A stretch of 64,000 bases of DNA from Marinobacter pelagius (GTDB lineage Bacteria; Pseudomonadota; Gammaproteobacteria; Pseudomonadales; Oleiphilaceae): NCBI RefSeq assembly GCF_003315345.1, contig NZ_QNRO01000006.1, forward strand, positions 1-64,000, in the 5' to 3' direction. The notes under the pieces are model-generated. The model worked only from the letters and a program-made list of their open reading frames with translations. It ran no database searches and was not told where the DNA came from. Positions 1 through 8,692 of this stretch are shown one piece after another; the stretch's first letter is position 1, and each line of letters opens with the position of its first letter. The translations under genes were made by a program, and so were the position numbers.

Positions 1-90
1 ACCTGATCCCATCCCGAACTCAGAAGTGAAACAGACCTGCGCCGATGGTAGTGTGGCGTTGCCCATGTGAGAGTAGGTCATCGTCAGGCT
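1..90 (+). rRNA. rrf: 5S ribosomal RNA, 3' portion
   Basis: The window opens inside a 5S rRNA gene. The segment matches the 5S body from about base 30 onward (CCGAACTCAGAAGTGAAAC, then GCCGATGGTAGTGTGG) and ends with the 3' strand of helix I, TCGTCAGGCT. About 90 of the usual 115-120 bases are present; the 5' part and the rest of the rrn operon lie upstream. A strong terminator follows directly. The end is set by similarity to the E. coli 5S end, so it may be off by a base or two. Confidence 0.95.
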
Positions 91-102
91 CCTAAATAAA
101 AC

Positions 103-138
103 AGCCCCGACAGCTATTGCTGCCGGGGCTTTTTTATT
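103..138 (+). terminator. rrn operon terminator 1
   Basis: AGCCCCG pairs with CGGGGCT (103-109 with 124-130), with an inner CAGC/GCTG extension, followed by a run of six T and more AT-rich sequence. It sits 12 bases past the 5S end, as expected for an intrinsic terminator of the rrn operon. Confidence 0.93.
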
Positions 139-172
139 TTGGATCGAGGCCCTGCTGTGCACTACAACAGCC

Positions 173-286
173 CCCATGTGACAAGGCGTGCTTCGCACGC
201 CGCAGGACGCGGGAGCGCAGCGACGGCGGGCCCGAAGGGCCGAAGGCCAACGGCCTGAGCAATGTAGGTCATCGTCAGGCTCCTAA
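173..286 (+). repeat. 5S-tail repeat unit A with three-hairpin insert
   Basis: The last 23 bases spanning the 5S end (73-95) recur exactly at 264-286. Upstream of this copy, CCCATGTGA (also found in 5S just before the tail) is separated from the tail by about 82 bases. This insert contains three tight hairpins: 185-201 (GGCGTGC/GCACGCC, loop TTC), 229-241 (GGCCC/GGGCC, loop GAA) and 244-256 (AGGCC/GGCCT, loop AAC). It reads as a partial 5S duplication carrying a structured insertion. No open frame here looks real. Confidence 0.75.
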
Positions 287-292
287 TACCAA

Positions 293-325
293 AACCCCAG
301 CACCGCAAGGTGTTGGGGTTTTTTA
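293..325 (+). terminator. rrn trailer terminator 2
   Basis: A 12-bp stem (AACCCCAGCACC with GGTGTTGGGGTT, one G-T wobble), loop GCAA, then TTTT. It follows the duplicated 5S tail exactly as terminator 1 follows the real 5S, so tail and terminator were duplicated or diverged together. Confidence 0.88.
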
Positions 326-372
326 TTGTCTGCAGTGCGAAGCACTGCCTGCCCGAATACTATTCCCATATT

Positions 373-507
373 CCCGTGTGACAAGCGAGTCAAAGGCGAG
401 CGCAGGACGTCGGAGCAACGCGACGATGGGCCCGTAGGGCCGAAGGCCGGCAGGCCCGAGCAAAGTAGGTCAACTGCAGCCACTTGACCCTGTAGTTGCT
501 ACAGGGT
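373..507 (+). repeat. 5S-tail repeat unit B, more degenerate, with third hairpin
   Basis: This is a second, decayed copy of unit A, offset by almost exactly 200 bases: TGACAAG is at 179 and 379, CGAAGGCC at 241 and 441, GTAGGTCA at 264 and 465. The middle hairpin is kept with a changed loop (429-441, GGCCC/GGGCC, loop GTA instead of GAA). The 5S tail survives only as GTAGGTCA. It ends in a perfect 9-bp hairpin (ACCCTGTAG/CTACAGGGT, 487-507) that lacks a proper T run. From here to base 552 I see no other feature. Confidence 0.65.
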
Positions 508-552
508 TCATAACTGCGCCAACATCGTTGATGATCATTGATAGAGGCAAGA

Positions 553-1452
553 ATGCACGATCACGGTCACGACCATAGCCATCATTTCGACACCCATAAC
601 CGCTCCTTTGCGATCGCTGTGTTTCTCAACATCCTGTTTGTCGTCATCGAAGCGGTGTACGGGGTCATATCCGGCTCTCTGGCACTGCTTGCCGATGCCG
701 GCCACAACCTCAGCGATGTAATGGGGTTAATCATGGCCTGGGCAGCCAGCTGGCTGGCCAGTAAAGCGGCAACCTACTCCAAAACCTATGGCCTGAAGAA
801 AACCACCATTCTGGCGGCCCTGTTTAATGCTCTGATTCTGATCGCGGCTGTCGGTGGTATCACCTGGGAGGCCATTCAGCGCCTGACAGATTCTGCCGAT
901 GTCGCCGGGCTGACCATAGTAATCGTGGCTGGTATTGGCGTATTGATCAACGGTGCCACCATGATGCTTTTTCTCAAGGGGCAGAAAGGAGACATCAATA
1001 TCCGGGGCGCTTTTTTGCACATGGCCGCTGATACCGCAGTGTCGGTAGGCGTCGTGATCTCCGGCACGATACTGATGTTCACCAACATGACCTGGATTGA
1101 TCCGATCGTGAGTCTCGTTATTGCCGTTGTGATCTTTGTGGGCACCTGGCAGTTACTGAAGGACTCCATAAACCTGGCGGTAGATGCTGTTCCCAAAGGG
1201 ATTGATCCTTCGGCTGTTCGTGAGCGCCTTGAAGGTTTGCCGGGAGTAAAATCGGCCCATCACCTCCACATCTGGGCCCTGAGTACCACCGAAAACGCGC
1301 TCACTGTTCATCTGGTGAAACCAGACCCTGAGAATGACGACCAGGTAATCAGTGATGCCGCTGAAATGCTGAACCAGCACTTTGGTATCCAGCATGCGAC
1401 CATTCAGTGGGAGCGGGCTGAGGGGCAGTGCCCAGATACGTCCCATTGCTGA
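553..1452 (+). CDS. Cation diffusion facilitator (Zn/Co/Cd exporter)
   Basis: Proton-coupled efflux of divalent metal across the inner membrane. The N-terminus is a histidine-rich cytoplasmic stretch (HDHGHDHSHH) typical of ZitB/DmeF/CzcD-type CDF proteins. Six hydrophobic segments follow, with the metal-site residues in ALLADAGHNLSD (TM2) and HMAADTAVS (TM5), and a soluble C-terminal domain containing HHLHIW. Length 299 residues fits the family. A TTG codon at 538 would add five residues, but AGAGG at 543-547 is spaced for the ATG at 553. The protein ends in Cys- and His-containing residues (CPDTSHC). The metal specificity (zinc or cobalt) cannot be read from the sequence. It stands alone between the rrn trailer and a convergent gene. 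Confidence 0.93.
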   Translation: MHDHGHDHSHHFDTHNRSFAIAVFLNILFVVIEAVYGVISGSLALLADAGHNLSDVMGLIMAWAASWLASKAATYSKTYGLKKTTILAALFNALILIAAVGGITWEAIQRLTDSADVAGLTIVIVAGIGVLINGATMMLFLKGQKGDINIRGAFLHMAADTAVSVGVVISGTILMFTNMTWIDPIVSLVIAVVIFVGTWQLLKDSINLAVDAVPKGIDPSAVRERLEGLPGVKSAHHLHIWALSTTENALTVHLVKPDPENDDQVISDAAEMLNQHFGIQHATIQWERAEGQCPDTSHC

Positions 1453-1554
1453 ACGCTGGAACCGTTAAATCAACAAGGCCAGGCACCTCATGCAAGAAGC
1501 GATCGAACGCCACCATTATTCATGGTAGAAACAAGCTGAGAGGGGCGTAGCCAA

Positions 1555-4500
1555 TCACCCTCGCTTCTGTTTCAACTGCTTGTTAACCATCGCCCTCAAT
1601 GCAGCAGGCTTCACCGGTTTGTAGAGGATCTGGTAACCCCTCTCGATGGCATCCTCCCGCACTTCAGGCGCCATATACCCGGTAATCAGTATCCCGGGAA
1701 TGGCCTCGCTTATAGCCGCTCTCAGGCTATCCATTGCATCCAGACCGTTGCGGTTATCATCCAGCTGGTAATCGGCAAGAATGATATCCGGCTGCTGGCC
1801 ATCGAGCTTCTCCAGCGCATCCTCAAGGCTTTCCGCCGAAGTTACGTCACACTGCCAGTTGCCCAGAAGGGCGGCCATGCCCTGCAGGATTGCCGGATCA
1901 TTGTCGATGCACAGTACCTGGAGCCCCCCCAGGCTTGAAACCCGCCTTGGACTGGACGCAGGCTTGCTGCTTGTTTCGGTCTGCTCGGGAGCGGCCGAAG
2001 GCACCGTGATTCCGAACACGCTGCCGCGCCCCTGGATGGAATGGACGCTTACCGGGTGGTTGAGCATGCCACTGATCCGGTCGACAATTGCCAGTCCCAG
2101 GCCAAGGCCCTTCTTGTCCCGCCCGTGCTGGAACCGGCGGAACTCCTCGAAGATATGGGCCAGCTGGTCTTCAGGAATGCCGGGACCGGTATCCCAGACT
2201 TCGATCCGGATATAGCCCTTCAGGCGCCGGCACCCCATGAGTATCTTGCCACTTGGTGTATAGCGGATAGCATTTGACAGGAAGTTTTGCACCACCCGGC
2301 GCAGCAGTTTTGAATCCGATCTGACCCAGGCGGTACTGGGCACCACGTGGAGTTCCAGGCCCTGTTCCTTGGCAATTGCGGTGAAGTCGGTCGCCAGGTG
2401 CCGTAACAGCTCATTGACCGGGAAAACTCCGATATCCGGCTCCAGGGCCCCGGCGTCGAGCTTTGAGATATCAAGCAGAGTACTGATGATTTCTTCGGCA
2501 GCGCCCAGGGAGCTGTCGATATGCTCTACCAGTTCCCTGGTTTCTTCATCATTGGCCTTGCCGGCAACAGCAGAGGTAAAGAGTCGGGCGGCATTCAATG
2601 GTTGCAGCAGGTCGTGGCTCGCGGAGGCCAGGAACCGGGTCTTGCTCTGGTTGGCCTGCTCGGCCACGGATTTGGCTTTGAGCATCTGCTCGTTGATGAC
2701 CTGCAACTCCTGGGTGCGTTCCTTGACCCGTTGTTCCAGGTAGATGTTGGTCTCTTTCAGCGCCTGTTCGGTCCGGCGCATTGCAGTGATGTCCTGGAAG
2801 GTTGTCACGTAGCCGCCACCGGGGATGGGGCTGCCGTCGATCCGGAGCACCGTTCCATCGGGGCGTTGGCGTTCGTAGGACATCGGCTTGCCCTCGCGCA
2901 TGCTGTTGCAGCGGTCGGCAATGATCTCATCGATACGTCGGGCGGAATGATTGGCGTTGGTGAGGTTGTAACGCATCAAATCTTCCACCGGTCGGCCTAC
3001 CCGAACGAAGCCTTTGGGGTAATTGAACAGCTCAAGGTAGCGGTGATTCCAGACCACCAGTTGCTGCTGGTGATTTACCACCGAGACCCCGAGACTTATG
3101 TTCTCGATGGCCGATTGCAGGAGCTCCCGGCTGAAGGTCATCGCCTGGGACGCTTCATCGACAATACTGACCACATCCTCGATCTGCATGTCCCGGCCGG
3201 TGAGGGTGGATTCCAGCACCACACGGGCGGTGGAAGCACCAATGACCGAAGCCAGTTGCCGCTCGATGTATTTCATCAAGTGCGTGGAGGCGGGCCGGTG
3301 TGGATGCAGACGAATCGCGTTACGCCGTTCGTAGTTCCGGAAGATGGTCTCGGAGCGCTCCTCGCCCATGAAACGGTCGGTCAGCGCCTGCAGGTCGGAG
3401 ATCAGGATCTCCCCCTGCCAGCTCTGGTGGTGGGCTGTCTCCGCCTTTGGCTGGGGATCATGAAAGAACGAGGCGATCTGGATCTTCTCGCGCACACGCT
3501 GACGGGTCAGCATGGACAGAACGATATAGGTCACGGTGTTGATCCCGAGACTCCAGATGATGCCATGGCTGGTCTGGTCAAGGTCAGAGCCGAACAGGGC
3601 CGTGGGACGGGTCCAGCCCAGACCCCAGAGACCATGGTTGATGAGGCTGTCCGCAATCCAGCCTGTGGTCGCCAGGGCCGGGAGCAGCAGGGTATAGCAC
3701 CACATCAGGAAGCCCAGGGCCAGGCCCCATACAGCCCCCATGTAATTGCCCCGGCGCCAGATAATGCCGCCTACCAGTGCCGGGCCGAACTGGGCCGCTG
3801 CAGCGAAGGACAGCAAGCCGAAGGCAGTCAGGCTGTAGTCTTCGCCGGCCATCCGGTAAAAGCCGTAGGCGGTCAGCAGAACCACGAAGATGGCGACCCG
3901 GCGAATGCTGAGCAGCAGATAGCTGAGGTCCGTGCGCCGATTCATGCCGGGGCGGAAGAACTTCAGCAGCGCCGGCATGATGATCTCGTTACTGACCATG
4001 GTGGCGATGGCGACCGAGCAGACAATCACCATCGCCGCCGCCGCTGAACCACCGCCGAGGAACACCAGTATCGCCAGCCACTCTTCGCCGGCAAAGATGG
4101 GCAACTGGAGGATGAGGATGTCCGGGTTACCCATGATCGGGTCTGGTGACAGCAGGCCGGCGGCGGCGATGGGCAGGACGAAAGCACTGGCAACGACCAG
4201 GTAGATCGGCATCGCCCAGCGTGCCACTTCAAAGTCCCGGTGATCGGTATTTTCCACCACCATCACGTGGAATTGCCGGGGCAGACAGATGATCGCCAGC
4301 ATTGCTACCAGGGTCTGGGTAATGAAGGCCGGCGCCTCCAGTCCGTCCGTGGTCAGGGCACCGGCAAGATCCGCCGCCCGGACCTGGTCAAACAGGTCGC
4401 CGAACCCGTTGTACAGGCCAAAACCGACGAACAAACCGACGGCAACAAAGGCGATCAGTTTGATCAGGGATTCGAAAGCGACCGCCTGGATCATGCCCCG

Positions 4501-5070
4501 ATGGTGCTCGGTGGATTCCAGATGCCGCGTACCAAATAGCACGGTGAACACTGCCAGGGCCAGAGTGATGTACCAGGCCGAGTCGTTCCAGGCGGCGGAG
4601 CTGAGCTCCCGGTAGCCGGTGCCGCTTTCGGAGAGCACGTTGAAGCCCATGGCGATTGCTTTCAGCTGCAGGGCGATATACGGCACGCTGCCGATTAGCG
4701 CAAAGGTGGCGATCATCGCCGCCAGAAGCTGGGATTTGCCGTACCGGGAGGCAATGAAGTCGGCGATCGAGGTACTGTTGTTGCGTTTACTGATGTAAAT
4801 GATGCGCCGGAGCAATGGAGCTCCGAAGATGAACACCAGCAGGGGGCCGAGATAGATCGGCAGGAAACCCAGCCCCTCCTGGGTGGCACGGCCGACGGCA
4901 CCGTAGAAGGTCCAGGAGGTGAAGTAGACGGCGAGGGAAAGGGCGTAGATGTGCGTTCGCGCCAGGCGTTTCCGGTACAGTCCCGGATGCTTGTCACCGG
5001 CCCAGGCGATGACAAACAGGATGGAAATGTAGGTAATCGAGATTAATACCAGTAGCCAGGCGCTAATCAT
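1555..5070 (-). CDS. SSS-type hybrid sensor histidine kinase/response regulator (CrbS/MxtR-like)
   Basis: A 1171-residue membrane sensor. The N-terminal half (about 1-530) is a sodium:solute-symporter-like domain with some 12-13 transmembrane segments. After it come a linker, a PAS domain (about 660-760), a coiled coil, and a HisKA domain with the phospho-accepting His in ASHDLLQPLN near residue 818. The HATPase follows (N box QNFLSNAIRY about 928; DTGPGIPEDQ about 963), then a C-terminal receiver (from about 1056, phospho-Asp in ILADYQLD about 1098). This architecture is that of CrbS/MxtR, which controls acetate utilisation in Vibrio and Pseudomonas; CbrA lacks the receiver. The nearby ActP-like symporter genes on the same strand support that role. 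No cognate CrbR-type regulator is in the window. Confidence 0.9.
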   Translation of the reverse strand: MISAWLLVLISITYISILFVIAWAGDKHPGLYRKRLARTHIYALSLAVYFTSWTFYGAVGRATQEGLGFLPIYLGPLLVFIFGAPLLRRIIYISKRNNSTSIADFIASRYGKSQLLAAMIATFALIGSVPYIALQLKAIAMGFNVLSESGTGYRELSSAAWNDSAWYITLALAVFTVLFGTRHLESTEHHRGMIQAVAFESLIKLIAFVAVGLFVGFGLYNGFGDLFDQVRAADLAGALTTDGLEAPAFITQTLVAMLAIICLPRQFHVMVVENTDHRDFEVARWAMPIYLVVASAFVLPIAAAGLLSPDPIMGNPDILILQLPIFAGEEWLAILVFLGGGSAAAAMVIVCSVAIATMVSNEIIMPALLKFFRPGMNRRTDLSYLLLSIRRVAIFVVLLTAYGFYRMAGEDYSLTAFGLLSFAAAAQFGPALVGGIIWRRGNYMGAVWGLALGFLMWCYTLLLPALATTGWIADSLINHGLWGLGWTRPTALFGSDLDQTSHGIIWSLGINTVTYIVLSMLTRQRVREKIQIASFFHDPQPKAETAHHQSWQGEILISDLQALTDRFMGEERSETIFRNYERRNAIRLHPHRPASTHLMKYIERQLASVIGASTARVVLESTLTGRDMQIEDVVSIVDEASQAMTFSRELLQSAIENISLGVSVVNHQQQLVVWNHRYLELFNYPKGFVRVGRPVEDLMRYNLTNANHSARRIDEIIADRCNSMREGKPMSYERQRPDGTVLRIDGSPIPGGGYVTTFQDITAMRRTEQALKETNIYLEQRVKERTQELQVINEQMLKAKSVAEQANQSKTRFLASASHDLLQPLNAARLFTSAVAGKANDEETRELVEHIDSSLGAAEEIISTLLDISKLDAGALEPDIGVFPVNELLRHLATDFTAIAKEQGLELHVVPSTAWVRSDSKLLRRVVQNFLSNAIRYTPSGKILMGCRRLKGYIRIEVWDTGPGIPEDQLAHIFEEFRRFQHGRDKKGLGLGLAIVDRISGMLNHPVSVHSIQGRGSVFGITVPSAAPEQTETSSKPASSPRRVSSLGGLQVLCIDNDPAILQGMAALLGNWQCDVTSAESLEDALEKLDGQQPDIILADYQLDDNRNGLDAMDSLRAAISEAIPGILITGYMAPEVREDAIERGYQILYKPVKPAALRAMVNKQLKQKRG

Positions 5071-5121
5071 GAAACGCTCTTCTCGTTAAAACAGCTTGGA
5101 GTCTAGGTTTCGGACCTCCGG

Positions 5122-5628
5122 TCAGTTGTCGCAGACGGTCTGAAACAGCGGGTCACCGGATTCGAGGACTTTCATATTATCCACCCGGGGCTTTCCGTCA
5201 GCGCCCAGCGGAACCAGCTCACGGCTTTCGCAGTTGATGATGTGCACCCGATGGGAGACTGCATCGGTCATCTTTTGCTCGAAACGGTACAGGGTAAAGC
5301 GCACGATGTCTGGATTGTCGGTATCGCGGCTGATGCTTTCCACATCCACGGTCGAGAATGCGGTGACGTAGGGGAAGACGAACGTCCACGGGCGCCAGAG
5401 AATGCCGTCGCTTTCGGTGCCGACAACCACCGCCTCTTCAGGCAGCAGGGTCTGCTTGTGGTCGTACCAGGTGTACTCGCCATAGATGAGATAGCCGAGC
5501 ATGCCGGCGCCGGCAAATACCGGGATGAGCCAGCGGGGAGCCTTGTTGCGGGTTAGGGCGCGAATACCCAGGGCAATACCGGCCGCGCCGAGGCCGCAAA
5601 AGACTGTGGCGATAAAGGTCCAGAACAT
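5122..5628 (-). CDS. Conserved hypothetical membrane protein, 168 aa
   Basis: I do not recognise a named family. Two predicted membrane helices (about residues 3-22 and 34-50) are followed by a soluble domain of about 115 residues with two Cys (in INCESRE near residue 130 and at the C-terminus, VCDN). The start has GGAAG eight bases upstream of ATG. It lies between the ActP-like symporter, from which a terminator separates it, and the SSS-type kinase, 51 bases downstream. It may therefore share a transcript with the kinase. Function unknown; the soluble domain probably faces the periplasm, but topology is inferred only from hydrophobicity. Confidence 0.8.
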   Translation of the reverse strand: MFWTFIATVFCGLGAAGIALGIRALTRNKAPRWLIPVFAGAGMLGYLIYGEYTWYDHKQTLLPEEAVVVGTESDGILWRPWTFVFPYVTAFSTVDVESISRDTDNPDIVRFTLYRFEQKMTDAVSHRVHIINCESRELVPLGADGKPRVDNMKVLESGDPLFQTVCDN

Positions 5629-5640
5629 AAATCTACTTCC

Positions 5641-5677
5641 TCAAAAAAGAACGGGCTCCCTCGATGAGGAAGCCCGT
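5641..5677 (-). terminator. Terminator after the symporter gene
   Basis: On the minus strand ACGGGCT (5677-5671) pairs with AGCCCGT (5657-5651), with an inner CCTC/GAGG extension, followed by TCTTTTTT. It ends the DUF4212-symporter transcript just before the 168-aa gene. Confidence 0.88.
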
Positions 5678-5725
5678 CCAGGTTCAACCTGTCAATTCTT
5701 CGAATGAATCAGGTTGAGTTGTTGC

Positions 5726-7492
5726 TTAGTGGTCTTGAGCCTGACCGGCACCGCGCGGGTAACGGACGCTTTCAACCAGCTCCTGAATCTCAACGGGCGG
5801 TTCTTCAGTTGCGTTGGATACAACGAAGGCTACCGCAAAGTTGACGATTGCACCAACCGCACCGATGGACAGCGGGGAGATGCCCAGTACCCAGTTCTCA
5901 GGGGTATCCGGCAGGTTGTTGGTGCCCGGGATGAACAGCCAGCCCTTGTACACGAAGATGTATACCAGGGTGAAGGCCAGACCGCACAGCATGCCAGAGA
6001 TCGCGCCAACGTTGTTTACACGCTTGGAGAAGATACCCATCATCAGCGCCGGGAACAGGGAGGCTGCGGCGATACCGAACGCCAGAGCTACTACCTGTGC
6101 CGCGAAGCCCGGTGGGTTGGCACCAAGCCAGGTGGCCACCACGATTGCCACAGCCATGGAGATCCGGGCTGCCAGCAGTTCGCCTTTCTCTGTGATGTTC
6201 GGGTTAATGGAACCCTTGATCAGGTCGTGACTCACCGCGGAGGATATCGCCAGCAACAGACCCGCCGCTGTGGACAGTGCCGCTGCCAGACCACCGGCGG
6301 CAATCAGACCGATTACCCAGCCAGGCAGGTTGGCGATTTCCGGGTTGGCCAGTACCAGGATGTCCCGGTTAACGGTCAGCTCGTTGCCAGCCCAGCCACG
6401 CGCTTCTGCTTCCGACTGGAAGGACTCGCTGGCATTGTAGTGCTGGATACGGCCGTCGTTGTTCTTGTCCTCGAACTGGATAAGACCGGTAACTTCCCAC
6501 TCCTTGACCCAGTTCGGACGCTCTTCGTACAGGATCGGAGCCGCGTCAGTGCCATCCGGGTAGATGGTGGTCATCAGGTTCAGACGAGCCATGGAAGCAA
6601 CGGCCGGAGCAGTCAGGTACAGCAGGGCGATGAAGACCAGGGCCCAGCCGGCTGACCAGCGCGCGTCAGCAACCTTGGGTACGGTGAAGAACCGGATGAT
6701 AACGTGCGGCAGACCAGCAGTACCGATCATCAGGGACAGGGTGAACAGAACCATGTTCAGCTTGTTGTCGATGTCGGCAGTGTAGGAGTTGAAGCCGAGG
6801 TCGGTGATGACCTGGTTCAGTTTCTCCAGAATCGGCAGGCCGGAGTCAGTGTGGGTCGAGAACAGACCCAGCGGCGGCAGCGCGTTGCCGGTCAGCTGCA
6901 GGGAGATGAACACCGCCGGGATGGTATAGGCGATGATCAGTACGCAGTACTGGGCAACCTGGGTGTAGGTGATGCCCTTCATGCCACCCATAACGGCGTA
7001 CATGAATACCACAACCGCGGCGATGATCAGACCCAGGGTCGCGTCAACTTCCAGGAAGCGGGAGAAGGCAACACCGGCACCGGCCATCTGACCGATTACG
7101 TAGGTCACAGAAGCCACGATCAGGCAGATAACCGCCACCAGACGGGCGTTCTTGCTGTAGAAACGGTCGCCGATGAACTCCGGCACGGTGAACTTGCCGA
7201 ACTTCCGCAGGTACGGAGCCAGAAGCATGGCCAGAAGTACGTAACCGCCGGTCCAGCCCATGAGGAAGGTGGAGTTGGCGTAACCACCGGCGGCAATCAG
7301 ACCCGCCATAGAGATAAAGGATGCCGCTGACATCCAGTCTGCACCGATCGCCATACCGTTGGTGACCGGGTGAACGCCGCCGCCGGCAACGTAGAAGTCC
7401 TTGGTGCTACCGGCTTTCGCCCAGATAGCAATCAGGATATAGAGGAGGAAGGAGCCCCCTACGAAAATGATGTTGATTGCAAATTGGCTCAT
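5726..7492 (-). CDS. Sodium:solute symporter, large subunit (ActP-like, VC_2705 subfamily)
   Basis: A 588-residue SSS-family transporter with about 13 hydrophobic segments, e.g. the conserved GADWMSAASFISMAG near the N-terminus and GLAAALSTAAGLLLAI in TM9. An insert (about 330-385, LYEERPNWVKEWEV then a polar stretch) is characteristic of the subfamily that pairs with a small DUF4212 subunit. These proteins are predicted to import acetate or other short monocarboxylates with sodium. The small-subunit gene lies six bases upstream and must be co-transcribed. The order exonuclease, DUF294, symporter, DUF4212 also occurs in Pseudomonas. The substrate is inferred from family and context. Confidence 0.92.
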   Translation of the reverse strand: MSQFAINIIFVGGSFLLYILIAIWAKAGSTKDFYVAGGGVHPVTNGMAIGADWMSAASFISMAGLIAAGGYANSTFLMGWTGGYVLLAMLLAPYLRKFGKFTVPEFIGDRFYSKNARLVAVICLIVASVTYVIGQMAGAGVAFSRFLEVDATLGLIIAAVVVFMYAVMGGMKGITYTQVAQYCVLIIAYTIPAVFISLQLTGNALPPLGLFSTHTDSGLPILEKLNQVITDLGFNSYTADIDNKLNMVLFTLSLMIGTAGLPHVIIRFFTVPKVADARWSAGWALVFIALLYLTAPAVASMARLNLMTTIYPDGTDAAPILYEERPNWVKEWEVTGLIQFEDKNNDGRIQHYNASESFQSEAEARGWAGNELTVNRDILVLANPEIANLPGWVIGLIAAGGLAAALSTAAGLLLAISSAVSHDLIKGSINPNITEKGELLAARISMAVAIVVATWLGANPPGFAAQVVALAFGIAAASLFPALMMGIFSKRVNNVGAISGMLCGLAFTLVYIFVYKGWLFIPGTNNLPDTPENWVLGISPLSIGAVGAIVNFAVAFVVSNATEEPPVEIQELVESVRYPRGAGQAQDH

Positions 7493-7498
7493 TCGTCC

Positions 7499-7771
7499 TT
7501 ACTCCTCGTGTACGCCGAATTTTTCGTCGATCTTGTTCATGCGCCACGCGTAGTGGAAGATCAGAGCGATAAAGGTAAGGATGGAGCCCTGCTGGGCGAA
7601 CCAGAAGCCCAGGTCGGTTCCGCCAACGGGAATGCCCGCCAGCATCGGACGAAGCAGGATGGCGCAGCCATAAGATACCAGGGCCCAGACAATCAGGCTC
7701 CCGAATATCAGGCGTAGGTTCGCCTTCCAGTAGTTTTCAGCGTCGTAGCTATGACCTGACATAGGATTCAC
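7499..7771 (-). CDS. DUF4212 small subunit of the SSS symporter
   Basis: A 90-residue protein with two membrane helices (about 22-42 and 55-75). It contains WKANLRLI near the N-terminus and the FWFAQQGSILTF motif typical of DUF4212, the putative small subunit of VC_2705-type sodium:solute symporters. It is the first gene of the two-gene operon. The 200 bases upstream are AT-rich, unlike the surroundings, and should hold the promoter; I could not settle on -35/-10 boxes. The sequence AAGTACTT there is a perfect 8-bp palindrome. Confidence 0.93.
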   Translation of the reverse strand: MNPMSGHSYDAENYWKANLRLIFGSLIVWALVSYGCAILLRPMLAGIPVGGTDLGFWFAQQGSILTFIALIFHYAWRMNKIDEKFGVHEE

Positions 7772-7972
7772 TCCTGTGTTGTTGTTGTGGAGGTTGGATG
7801 GATTTTTGGTGAGGTATTTCGGTTAGAGAATTTATTATTCATATAAGTACTTCTCCGACTGTTGTCCCTAATGACTTTACTGGTCAACCAACATATAGAT
7901 ATTGGCAAAAGGTCTAATTCTCAGTAATTTGCCTTGGGATCGGTCAATTTTGTGAAGCGGTTTTGCCCTCCC

Positions 7973-8680
7973 TCAAAAGCGGTGCATGTTTTGTAATCTC
8001 CGATGGTATCGAAGCTTGTCATTCAATTCTTTCAGGGTTTTTACATCTTCTTTCCCGGCTTTGTTCAGAGCCACCAGGGTGAGTTCGGCCGTAGCAAGCG
8101 CATCGGCTGCCGCGTGATGGCGTTCGCTGACTTCGAGCCCGAAGAAATCGGCCCAGTTGTCCAGGCGCTTGCCGCCGGTTTTGGCGTCGGGGAAAAATGC
8201 CGGTAACAGGTCGGCCACATCGATCCACAGATGCTGCTGGGTGTAGCCCAGCTCCACCCTGAGTGTCTTTTCCAGGAATTTCTGGTCGAAAGCAGAATGG
8301 TAGGCGAGTACCGGGTCGCCGTTCATCCAGTCGAGCAGGTACAGCAGGGCATCCTCGGTTTCGTGGCCCTGGGTCAGGGCTTCCGGCCCGATGCCATGGA
8401 TCAGTACCGTTTCGCTGATATCCAGTTCGGGTCGCCTGAGAATCAGGTCGAACTGGTCTTCCAGGTGGATCACGCCGCCACTGATGGCCACTGCGCCAAT
8501 AGCGATCACCTCGTCCTTGGCAGCGTTGAGGCCGGTGGTTTCAAGGTCGAGCACGATCAGTCGGCTGTCAGATAACAGCTGGTCGCCCGCACTTTTGGGT
8601 GCCGGGAGGTTGTCCTGTTCGTGCGCTCCGATCTGGCCGGCCCGACGCCGTTCCAGCCATTGTTTGATGTAGTCCAGCAT
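7973..8680 (-). CDS. DnaQ-like 3'-5' exonuclease (DEDDh family)
   Basis: Exonuclease domain of the DNA polymerase III epsilon type, 235 residues. ExoI motif LDLETTGL (about 44-51) gives the first Asp/Glu pair, AYHSAFDQKFL the ExoII Asp, and ERHHAAADALATAEL the ExoIII His and Asp. The N-terminal 35 residues and the C-terminal 20 (HRRLQNMHRF) lie outside the domain, and no clamp-binding motif is obvious. It follows the DUF294 gene by 12 bases, so the two are an operon. The same pair neighbours an SSS symporter in Pseudomonas. It is not the replicative DnaQ, and its substrate is unknown. Confidence 0.9.
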   Translation of the reverse strand: MLDYIKQWLERRRAGQIGAHEQDNLPAPKSAGDQLLSDSRLIVLDLETTGLNAAKDEVIAIGAVAISGGVIHLEDQFDLILRRPELDISETVLIHGIGPEALTQGHETEDALLYLLDWMNGDPVLAYHSAFDQKFLEKTLRVELGYTQQHLWIDVADLLPAFFPDAKTGGKRLDNWADFFGLEVSERHHAAADALATAELTLVALNKAGKEDVKTLKELNDKLRYHRRLQNMHRF

Positions 8681-8692
8681 CCTGTCCGGCTC

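Noticed and set aside
117..437. A 106-codon open frame in the rrn trailer
   Set aside because: It crosses two terminators and the 5S-derived repeats; the sequence is explained by structured RNA-like repeats.
2521..4047. A 508-codon plus-strand open frame inside the hybrid kinase gene
   Set aside because: Antisense shadow of the SSS/PAS region, which is well supported on the minus strand.
7772..7972. Search for a sigma-54 or sigma-70 promoter upstream of the DUF4212/symporter operon
   Set aside because: The region is AT-rich and surely regulatory, but no -24/-12 pair or convincing -35/-10 pair could be placed.
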